Source: Victivallales bacterium (GTDB lineage: Bacteria; Verrucomicrobiota; Lentisphaeria; Oligosphaerales; Lenti-02). Taken from it: DNA of 10,220 nucleotides. This document shows positions 1 to 6,001 of the stretch, in pieces. The DNA is taken from assembly GCA_018648945.1 (NCBI GenBank), contig JABGQJ010000238.1:1-10220 (forward strand), in the 5' to 3' direction. Every line of letters begins with the position of its first letter. Within the stretch, counting starts at the first letter, position 1. The notes under the pieces were generated by a model that worked only from the letters and a program-made list of their open reading frames with translations, had not been told where the DNA came from and ran no database searches. Made by a program: the position numbers and the translations under genes.

Positions 1-50
1 AGGATCCCGCGGTCCCGCATTTCCCGAGCACGGTGGCCAGGATTCCGTCC

Positions 51-2414
51 CTACCGGGTCTGCGGTTCACTGCCGAGGACGAGCGTGCCGAAGCGCCTTG
101 GGATGTTGTAGCCCGGGTTGTTGGTCGGGCACCAGGCGCTCGACTCCATGGCACCGCCCACCCAGCGTGTACGATAGATGTTGGCCTTGATGTTGCGGCC
201 TGGTGTGGCCGGGGAGATGCCCAGGTCCGCAAAGGGGATGATCATGGTGACGCGCCAGCGCCTGGCCTCGCCCCGGGTCGAAACGGTCGCCGTGCCATTC
301 CACGTCTCAGCCGTCTCGGGGCCGAATCCGAGGCGGCCGTCCCAGATCGCGCCCTTCGAGTTGACGATGTAGTGATAGGACTTCTTGGGGTCGTCTGGGT
401 CGGGGTTGAGAAACACCTCGACACAGTCATCGTCCCAGAGACCGCTTTGGTCGCGGTTGGTGCAGCGGGCTCTAAGCTTGTCCATGCTGCGTTCAAAGCA
501 GAGGATGTCCAGGTGGAGGCCAGCGGCCGTCCAGCCGATGTTGAGCCAGGTCGGGTCCGGCATTGCTTCGCCGGTGAGGGAAAGGAGACGGGTCGGTTTC
601 AGCTTGGCGACACCCGCAGGCGTGGCCAGGAACGGTACCTTCAGCTTCTGCTCGCCACTGCGCAGAACCTGTACCAACGCCCTGCGGGCGGGCGTGAACT
701 CCTTCTCCAGCAGGTCGAGCCGTCGTCGGTAGATGCTCCCCTCAGGAGCCTTTGCGCGTGCCTGGTCCAGGAGGTCTGCAAGATGGGCCAAGGTGTCGGG
801 GGGGAAGACGGCCTCGGGCTGGAACTCGGCCCCGCTGGCAAGCCTGGCCCCGGCCGCGCTGCGGGTGTCCTCGGCGTAGGTCCAGAATTCCCTCATCTCC
901 GACTCTGCGGGACCGTAGAAGAGCCGGTAGTATTCAGCCAGGAGGTCTCGAACGTTCAGGTCCGGGTCCCAGGCGAGCCTTGCCGTCAGGTACAGGTTGA
1001 GGTGCTGGGTAGCCGGACGGTGCATCTTCTCGTAGCCCTCGTCTGCGGCCCCCTCGGCCTCGATGAATTCGCCGCGGATGCCGTGCGCCCGCATCCAGCG
1101 GAAATCCTCCTCGATCGTCCGGCTGTAGAGGACGGGCAGTCCGCGCCAGGGCAACCAGCTGTCGAAGATGTAATAGTCCCAGTAGTAGACTGCGGACGCC
1201 TTCTCCTTCCATGCGGCGATGCCGCTGAGGACGCGCTGTTTCTGTGCGGGCAGCGCAAAAAGGCGGCGTTGCTTGCAGATGATCACGGCTACGTTGGGCG
1301 GCAGCTTGTCCAGCCGGGTCGGCGGCATGTTGTATCTCTCATAGGCAAAGCAGCCGATGAACTTGTCCGGATGCCGCTTGGCCACCTCCTTCGCCAGCTT
1401 GGCGATGAATCCCCAGACGTAGTTGGAGTATTTGCCGTTCGTCGGCGCTTCCCGGTCGATCTGAGCCTGGCAGCGCGGTTCCTCGCAGATCCGGGTCATG
1501 CCGTCAGGCGGCCCGACCGGGAAGAAGCCCTGCTCCGGGTGCTGGTCGAAGAAATCGCCTATGTCGGCAGCAAACTGCCGGATCATCCCCTCGTCTGACA
1601 GGCATAGGTTGCACGGGCCGATAACCGCAGACTTGGAGCCGCCGGGCTGGCAGTCGCGCACGCCATCGACCAGGGCGAAGAACTCCGGGTGCGTATCCTT
1701 GTGCTTGTACATGCAGCGGAAGTTGTGGGTGATGACCACCGGCACGGTGCCGCCGAAGCCGGCCCGCCTGAGCCACAGCGCGTCCGCAGGACTCTTCTCG
1801 AGGAAGCTGAGCCAGGGGTAGCGGTAGTTGAAGGCGGGCGCTCGCTCTTGCGTGAAGGTGGGAACCCTCAACTCGGCAATCGGGCTGAGCACCGTCCCGA
1901 GTTCGCCCGGCATGTAGAAGCGGATAGAGCAGACGCGTTCGAGGAACGCATAGACGCCATACAACGTGCCTGCCTCGCCAAGCGCGTTCAGCTTCAGCCC
2001 CGAGTTGTACATATCGTGGAGCCGCCAGGGGTTCATGGCCGCCCGCAGCGGCCGACCGGCGTAGTCTCGGCCAGTGATTGCCAGCACTCCGGGCTTGACC
2101 ACGATCCGGTAGCCCTCCGGAGCCAAGCCCTCTGCATTGATCCCCACCTTCCTCAGCGCTGCACTCTCGCCGATGTAGACTGCGGGAGACCGGCCGCTGC
2201 CAACCCCATCGGCAACCAGCGCCAGCTCCTGCCCGGTGACTGCCTTGATGAAGGTCTGGAACTCACGGGCGGCGAGCTTCGTCATATCCGGCGCGTCCGG
2301 CGCCACGATGATTTCCGCGTAGGGCTGGCCGTCGTCTTGCATGAACGTGCCCGCCAGTAGTGGCGTGACAGATGCGAGAAGGCACGCGATGGCTGTCGAC
2401 ATGCGGTGGATCAT
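51..2414 (-). CDS. Secreted DUF4838 glycoside-hydrolase-like protein with C-terminal CBM9-like domain
   Basis: A 787-residue protein, probably exported and acting on a polysaccharide or glycoside; the substrate is unknown. Residues 1-22 look like a signal peptide (MIHRMS, then a hydrophobic run ending near LLAG). Residues about 33-120 resemble the N-terminal domain of GH67 and related hydrolases (a conserved stretch around AAREFQTFIKAVTG at 48-60, then VYIGES at 79-84). Residues about 195-515 match the DUF4838 pattern: HPEFFALVDG at 242-251, a Cys pair in PCNLC at 267-271, a second in ICEEPRC at 309-315, then YYWDYY at 410-415 and GEFIEAEG at 448-455. The acidic residues in these last segments are catalytic candidates only. 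Residues about 595-780 look like a CBM9-type sugar-binding beta-sandwich (DDDCVEVFLNPD at 661-672, IIPFADLG at 725-732, RRFGTLVLG at 773-781). The ATG at 2412-2414 is chosen because GGGAG lies six bases upstream; an ATG four codons later is possible. It is probably co-transcribed with the gene at 2439-3056. Confidence 0.88.
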   Translation of the reverse strand: MIHRMSTAIACLLASVTPLLAGTFMQDDGQPYAEIIVAPDAPDMTKLAAREFQTFIKAVTGQELALVADGVGSGRSPAVYIGESAALRKVGINAEGLAPEGYRIVVKPGVLAITGRDYAGRPLRAAMNPWRLHDMYNSGLKLNALGEAGTLYGVYAFLERVCSIRFYMPGELGTVLSPIAELRVPTFTQERAPAFNYRYPWLSFLEKSPADALWLRRAGFGGTVPVVITHNFRCMYKHKDTHPEFFALVDGVRDCQPGGSKSAVIGPCNLCLSDEGMIRQFAADIGDFFDQHPEQGFFPVGPPDGMTRICEEPRCQAQIDREAPTNGKYSNYVWGFIAKLAKEVAKRHPDKFIGCFAYERYNMPPTRLDKLPPNVAVIICKQRRLFALPAQKQRVLSGIAAWKEKASAVYYWDYYIFDSWLPWRGLPVLYSRTIEEDFRWMRAHGIRGEFIEAEGAADEGYEKMHRPATQHLNLYLTARLAWDPDLNVRDLLAEYYRLFYGPAESEMREFWTYAEDTRSAAGARLASGAEFQPEAVFPPDTLAHLADLLDQARAKAPEGSIYRRRLDLLEKEFTPARRALVQVLRSGEQKLKVPFLATPAGVAKLKPTRLLSLTGEAMPDPTWLNIGWTAAGLHLDILCFERSMDKLRARCTNRDQSGLWDDDCVEVFLNPDPDDPKKSYHYIVNSKGAIWDGRLGFGPETAETWNGTATVSTRGEARRWRVTMIIPFADLGISPATPGRNIKANIYRTRWVGGAMESSAWCPTNNPGYNIPRRFGTLVLGSEPQTR

Positions 2415-2420
2415 GGTCGT

Positions 2421-2425
2421 CTCCC
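2421..2425 (-). promoter_or_regulatory. Ribosome binding site of the DUF4838 gene
   Basis: On the minus strand this reads GGGAG, six bases before the ATG at 2412-2414. It lies in the 24-base gap after the stop codon of the preceding gene. It supports the first ATG over the in-frame ATG four codons downstream. Confidence 0.6.
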
Positions 2426-2438
2426 GGCTGTGCCTGGG

Positions 2439-3056
2439 TCAGGGGGTGATGGTCAGGGACAGCGTGCCGTTCTTGATGCTGATGAGACTGGGGCTGTTGT
2501 CTGGATTCCCCACCGTTGCCGCGAACTCGCTCCTGAGGCGGAACGCGCTGAAGCCGAAGCCGGCCTCCAGGTCCCGGTTCACCTGCCCGGTGACGTCGAA
2601 ACTCAGGCGCAGGCCTGCAGGCGTGCCCTTCTTGACCTCGAAGCTGGTGACCTTCTCGACCTGAGCGGAACCGAGATCCTTGGCGGACAGGACTGTGCGT
2701 TCGCCCGTGAAATGGTCCAGGCGAAACGTCTCGCCCCGGGTTTGGGGGTTGACCACTACCTGCAGCACGGCCTTCGCTACCTTGCCTCGGAACAGGTACA
2801 TCGCGACACCGAAGCGGAAGACCGCGCGGTCATCCCGGTTGAGGGTGTTGGGCTGCCCGATCGCCAACCACTTCCCGCCGATGCCGCCCAGTTTCCAGGT
2901 CTGGAGTGCGTGCAGCGCCCCGCTGGCAGTGTCCTTCTGGCCAGGCACGATGACGTTCCCTGCAGCCGCAGGCGCCGCCGCCGCAGGTTCCGCCGCTCTT
3001 GACACGACCAGGAAGCTGGCCAGGAGGAGCACCGCTACAGACACGATTCTCTTCAT
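2439..3056 (-). CDS. Small secreted DNRLRE/CBM96-like beta-sandwich protein
   Basis: A 205-residue exported protein, probably a carbohydrate-binding or structural beta-sandwich and not an enzyme. Residues 1-21 form a clear signal peptide (MKRIVS, a hydrophobic run, then VSRA-AEP), followed by an Ala/Pro-rich linker at about 22-33. The remainder resembles DNRLRE-type domains: DDRAVFRFGV at 75-84, GKVAKAVLQVVV at 91-102, FDVTGQVN at 153-160, and a closing segment with FRLRSEF and SPSLISI at 172-194. I see no catalytic motif. The reading frame stays open upstream to 3200, but the ATG at 3054-3056 is preferred because it begins the signal peptide and follows AAGGTGG by seven bases. The stop lies 24 bases before the DUF4838 gene on the same strand, so the two are probably one operon with this gene first. 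The family assignment rests on pattern similarity and is moderate; that it is an exported beta-rich protein is more secure. Confidence 0.75.
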   Translation of the reverse strand: MKRIVSVAVLLLASFLVVSRAAEPAAAAPAAAGNVIVPGQKDTASGALHALQTWKLGGIGGKWLAIGQPNTLNRDDRAVFRFGVAMYLFRGKVAKAVLQVVVNPQTRGETFRLDHFTGERTVLSAKDLGSAQVEKVTSFEVKKGTPAGLRLSFDVTGQVNRDLEAGFGFSAFRLRSEFAATVGNPDNSPSLISIKNGTLSLTITP

Positions 3057-3063
3057 CAGCACC

Positions 3064-3070
3064 CCACCTT
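3064..3070 (-). promoter_or_regulatory. Ribosome binding site of the small secreted protein
   Basis: On the minus strand this reads AAGGTGG, six of seven bases matching the ideal AAGGAGG, seven bases before the ATG at 3054-3056. It fixes the start at the signal peptide and not at earlier in-frame codons. Confidence 0.65.
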
Positions 3071-3125
3071 TGCCGCTATGGTCACGCTGGGCATGACACG
3101 TCCGCTGTCCTTCACAACAACCCCA

Positions 3126-3181
3126 TCCGAGGCCGGGGCACGGCCCTGCAACTACTCCCACGGGCGGGAGAAGGCCTCGGA
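3126..3181. repeat. Inverted repeat with nested hairpin, REP-like
   Basis: The arms TCCGAGGCC (3126-3134) and GGCCTCGGA (3173-3181) are perfect 9-bp inverted copies. Inside, CTCCC (3155-3159) and GGGAG (3166-3170) form a second stem around a six-base loop. Read on the minus strand, the core TTCTCCCGCCCGTGGGAG resembles the widespread REP-like intergenic motifs in which CTCCCGC and a GGGAG partner frame a short loop. There is no T-tract, so a rho-independent terminator is unlikely. It lies 70 bases upstream of the start at 3056, in the likely promoter region of that operon. Confidence 0.5.
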
Positions 3182-3365
3182 CCGTCGATAGTAGCTCCAT
3201 CGCCAGGATTGCGCAAGCTGTCCACCTGCATGCGGTCGCGTCTCAGTTCCTTAGGTGTGTGGTCACCGCCCTGCGCGGGGGATCCGCCTGGAATGCCCGC
3301 GAATACATGCCATACCCGTGCCTTCCCCAGATCCAAGGTGGACGACCTCTTTCTTGCGGACCCCG

Positions 3366-3508
3366 TGGAGCGGTCGCGGCCGCGCGACCACGGCGCTGTG
3401 CGCCGGTACCGCCTCGCCCAACCGGAACCGTGCATCGTGATCCCTGCGAAGGGGGGGGGAGTGTTGGCGATGCGTCCCCAAGATGGTCGCGCGGCCGCGA
3501 CCGCTCCA
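3366..3508. repeat. Perfect 25-bp inverted repeat with 93-base spacer
   Basis: The left arm (3366-3390) and right arm (3484-3508) are exact reverse complements over 25 bases. Each contains GCGGCCGC, itself a palindrome. The spacer (3391-3483) holds a tight hairpin, CGGCGC-TGT-GCGCCG (3391-3405), a second 6-bp pairing of GCATCG (3432-3437) with CGATGC (3468-3473), and a nine-G run between those two halves. As a single strand it could fold into a long stem closed by a branched head. There is no transposase gene and I did not see flanking target-site duplications. It could be a pair of inverted copies of a dispersed repeat, a MITE-like element or a structured RNA; the sequence alone does not decide. 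Confidence 0.75.
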
Positions 3509-3522
3509 AAGCTGGCATCTGC

Positions 3523-3544
3523 CGGGGAGAACCGGTGCTCCCCG
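3523..3544. repeat. Small hairpin, 7-bp stem
   Basis: CGGGGAG (3523-3529) pairs perfectly with CTCCCCG (3538-3544) around an eight-base loop that itself contains the palindrome ACCGGT. It lies 14 bases beyond the right arm of the 25-bp inverted repeat and may belong to the same element. No T-tract follows, so a terminator is not supported. Confidence 0.45.
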
Positions 3545-3686
3545 ATGGTCTACCTGCGCTCGGGCCAGAACAAGGCCGCGGATCGGTTCCGGAACGGGGA
3601 GGAGGCGGCGCCATCCCGGGGCTGGCACCAGCGCGCTCTGCGGCCCCGACAACCACGGCCCCGGAGGAGACAGTTGACCACGCTGC

Positions 3687-3716
3687 TTGCCCTGCCCGGA
3701 TGCACTGTGTTAAGAT
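3687..3716 (+). promoter_or_regulatory. Possible sigma-70-type promoter of the glycyl radical enzyme
   Basis: TTGCCC (3687-3692) and TAAGAT (3711-3716) each match the -35 and -10 consensus at four of six positions, with an 18-base spacer. Transcription would start near 3723, giving a 15-base leader to the ATG at 3738 or about 60 bases to the ATG at 3783. This is weak evidence in GC-rich DNA of an unidentified phylum. No clear FNR-type palindrome was seen nearby. Confidence 0.2.
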
Positions 3717-3782
3717 GCGCTGATCGGGGTATTGTATATGCTCAACGTGTATTCGGTTTCAGGCAACGCCACAGGATGCGTC

Positions 3783-5990
3783 ATGGCTGCGGAAACGGGG
3801 ATCATCGAGCGTCTCGAACGATTGCGTGAGAAGCGCTTTGCCGAAGACGAACGGCAGGTCTGCATGGAACGGGCCTGCATCCTCCAGGAGACGCAGACGA
3901 CGCTTGCCCATCTGTCCCACACCGCCCGGCAGGCGGCCATCGTGCGGGCGCTCTGCGAACGGATCACCTGCGTGATCGAGCCGGAAGATCTGATTGTCGG
4001 GCGCATGCCAGAGGTGATCCCGACGGCGGGCGAGGAGGCCTTCATAGAGGGGCATCCAGAGCTCTTCTGCGACGCGGGTGTCCCAGGCTGGCTGGACAGT
4101 CTGGGAATCTACATCCCCGATTGGGACCGGCTGATCGAACAGGGAATTGGGGGGCTCGTGGCGGCAGCAAGAGAGAGTCATGCCGGGAGCGCCGGGGAGC
4201 GCCGGGAGTTCCTCCAGGCGGTGATCGAGTCCCTGGAAGCTGTGGCACTGCTCATCCGGCGCTATGCCGGGGAGGTCCGCGGTTGCCTGCGGAGCGAGGA
4301 GAACCCAACCCGACGGGCCGAGCTGGCGGAGATCGCGGCGCGCTGCGACCGCGTCGCCTGGGAACCGGCCGGGACCTTCATCGATGCCCTGCAATTGATC
4401 CAGCTGGTCCACATGGCCCTGTCCTGCCTGGTGGGAGGGCGGGATGTGACGCCGGGGCGAGTGGATCAGTATCTGCTGCCGCTCTTCCGCAGCGACTTGG
4501 CTCAGGGGCAGCTCGACGAAGACGATGCGGCGGCGTTGCTCGCCATGTTCTTCCTGCGCCTGTCGCAGATGGGCGGCAGCGGCACGGACTTCGATGACAA
4601 CACCCGCCGGACCCCGTGCAGGTACACGCATCTCTATGTGACTGTCGGCGGTGTGGATGCCGAGGGGGGGGCTGCCACCAATGATCTCACCTACGTGGTG
4701 TGTGCTGCCATCCGCCTGCTGGCGTACCGCGAACCCACGCTGCTGGTCCGCTACTGCCTCAACGCCGAGGCACGCTTCTCCTCTGAGATCGCCGATCTCG
4801 TGAGACGCCGCCTGCCGGTGAGCATCTACAACGACAACGTGGTCATCCGCGCCCTCACCACGCAAGGCGTTCCGTTGGTGGCTGCCCGTGGCTATGCGCA
4901 CAGTGCTTGCCACAACGTGCTGGTCGTGGGTCGCGATGCAGGCAGTGCGCCTGGGGGGTTCCACAGTCTGCCGCGTCTGCTCCTGCTCGCCATGAATGGC
5001 GGGCGAGACCTACTCTCCGGGGCGCAGGCTGGGGCGGACACGCCCGCACCGGCCGACATCCAGACCTTCGAGCAGTTCCAGGCCGCGCTCAGCGGGCAGG
5101 TGCGTCACCTTCTGAAGGGGGTCCGGCAGAGCTGGGAGAGGCGTTGGGAACAGGACTACTCACAACAATGCCCGATTCTGCAGTCGGCCTTGATGAAGCA
5201 CAGTGTCGATGGTGGCAGACCATGCTGGCAGACGGCACCGGAGAGCCACTTCAACCACTACCTGATGGGCTTGGGAACAACGGTGGACTCCCTGACCGCG
5301 ATCCGGCGGCTCGTGTTCGAGGAGCGAGCGCTGACTCTGACCGAGTTCGCGGCTGTGTTGCGCATGGACTGGGCAGGACACGAGCCGCTCCGCCAACGGG
5401 TCCGGACGCACCTGCCCCGCTATGGACAAAGCGCCTCGGAGACAACGCAGTTGGCCGCTGCCCTCGGGCAGATGTGGGTAGACGAGGTCGAGACCGCCGC
5501 CCACGGCATGGAACGTTGTCAGCTGTGGCCGGGATTCTACTCGCACATGGCCCACGCAAACTATGGCCGCAATATCCCCGCCACCCCAGACGGCAGGCAG
5601 GCAAACGATCCACTGAGCGAGAACGTGGGACCATCCTATGGCACGCCGCGCTGTTCACCGACCTCCATCCTCGGGGCCATGAGTGCTCTCCCCTTTGACC
5701 ACACACCCTCCGGCGCAGCGACGCTGGCCCTGGCCGCCGCAGACACCCGTGGACCCCATGGTCTCGCCCTGATCACTGCCTTGCTGAAGGGCTACTTCCG
5801 CGACGGTGGCCTGCATGTGCAGTTCAACGTCCTGGATGCCGGCCAGCTCGAGGCCGCGATGGCAGAACCTGAACGGCATGCCGACCTGATTGTGCGCGTA
5901 ACCGGCTTCAGCGCCTACTTCACCCAGCTCACGCGGAATGTGCAGGAGGATCTGGTCCGCCGCTACCAGCGGGATGTGGCAGCTACTTGA
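3783..5990 (+). CDS. PFL-like glycyl radical enzyme of unknown substrate
   Basis: A cytoplasmic, oxygen-sensitive radical enzyme of the pyruvate formate-lyase-like family, 735 residues from the ATG at 3783. This start is chosen because AGGA (3773-3776) lies six bases upstream and the protein then opens like family members (GIIERLERLREKR). In-frame starts at 3738 (ATG) and 3732 (TTG) would add 15 or 17 residues. The PFL domain fills most of the protein: DLIVGRMPEV at 69-78, YIPDWDRLIEQG at 110-121, and LPVSIYNDNVVIRAL at 344-358 just before the active-site loop. The presumed thiyl cysteine is Cys376 in YAHSACHNVLVVG. NIPATPDGRQANDPLSENVG lies at 597-616. The glycyl radical motif VRVTGFSAYFTQL is at 704-716, with Gly708 as radical site. 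Length and architecture are complete. The Cys loop lacks the Gly-Cys-Val-Glu signature of dehydratase-type members, so glycerol, propanediol or choline chemistry is not supported. No activating radical SAM enzyme lies in the window. It converges with the next gene, 11 bases away. Confidence 0.9.
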   Translation: MAAETGIIERLERLREKRFAEDERQVCMERACILQETQTTLAHLSHTARQAAIVRALCERITCVIEPEDLIVGRMPEVIPTAGEEAFIEGHPELFCDAGVPGWLDSLGIYIPDWDRLIEQGIGGLVAAARESHAGSAGERREFLQAVIESLEAVALLIRRYAGEVRGCLRSEENPTRRAELAEIAARCDRVAWEPAGTFIDALQLIQLVHMALSCLVGGRDVTPGRVDQYLLPLFRSDLAQGQLDEDDAAALLAMFFLRLSQMGGSGTDFDDNTRRTPCRYTHLYVTVGGVDAEGGAATNDLTYVVCAAIRLLAYREPTLLVRYCLNAEARFSSEIADLVRRRLPVSIYNDNVVIRALTTQGVPLVAARGYAHSACHNVLVVGRDAGSAPGGFHSLPRLLLLAMNGGRDLLSGAQAGADTPAPADIQTFEQFQAALSGQVRHLLKGVRQSWERRWEQDYSQQCPILQSALMKHSVDGGRPCWQTAPESHFNHYLMGLGTTVDSLTAIRRLVFEERALTLTEFAAVLRMDWAGHEPLRQRVRTHLPRYGQSASETTQLAAALGQMWVDEVETAAHGMERCQLWPGFYSHMAHANYGRNIPATPDGRQANDPLSENVGPSYGTPRCSPTSILGAMSALPFDHTPSGAATLALAAADTRGPHGLALITALLKGYFRDGGLHVQFNVLDAGQLEAAMAEPERHADLIVRVTGFSAYFTQLTRNVQEDLVRRYQRDVAAT

Positions 5991-6001
5991 TGTCTAGCCG
6001 T

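Larger units (their letters stand above)
3057..3782. other. Divergent intergenic region rich in inverted repeats
   Basis: About 725 bases lie between two divergently transcribed genes. Several short overlapping reading frames cross it on both strands, but none has a convincing start, domain or hydrophobic pattern. Several share the same Ser-Arg-Pro-Arg peptide because both strands carry the same repeat. The region holds a 9-bp inverted repeat enclosing a smaller hairpin (3126-3181), a perfect 25-bp inverted repeat (3366-3508) with sub-hairpins inside, another hairpin (3523-3544) and a nine-G run (3451-3459). It must also contain the promoters for the genes on both sides. I see no tRNA or known riboswitch. 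Confidence 0.7.

Noticed and set aside
33..1598. Long plus-strand open frame of 521 codons
   Set aside because: It lies wholly antisense to the DUF4838 gene, whose frame has a signal peptide, recognisable domains and a ribosome binding site. The plus-strand translation shows no domain and is explained by GC-rich codon use.
3243..3656. Overlapping minus-strand frames with Ser-Arg-Pro-Arg-Asp peptides
   Set aside because: The peptide occurs on both strands only because of the 25-bp inverted repeat. No credible start or fold is visible.
3732..3782. Start of the glycyl radical enzyme at TTG 3732 or ATG 3738
   Set aside because: Possible, but the ATG at 3783 has a better-spaced AGGA and begins at the first family-like helix. 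The earlier residues show no conserved pattern.
2999..3829. Plus-strand open frame of 276 codons across the divergent spacer
   Set aside because: It overlaps the starts of genes on both sides and runs through inverted repeats. It lacks any domain and looks like open frame by composition only.
3759..4964. Minus-strand open frame of 401 codons
   Set aside because: It is antisense to the glycyl radical enzyme, which has conserved catalytic motifs in the plus frame.
5991..6001. Bidirectional terminator between the convergent genes
   Set aside because: Only 11 bases separate the stop codons and no hairpin with flanking T-tracts is visible in or around them.
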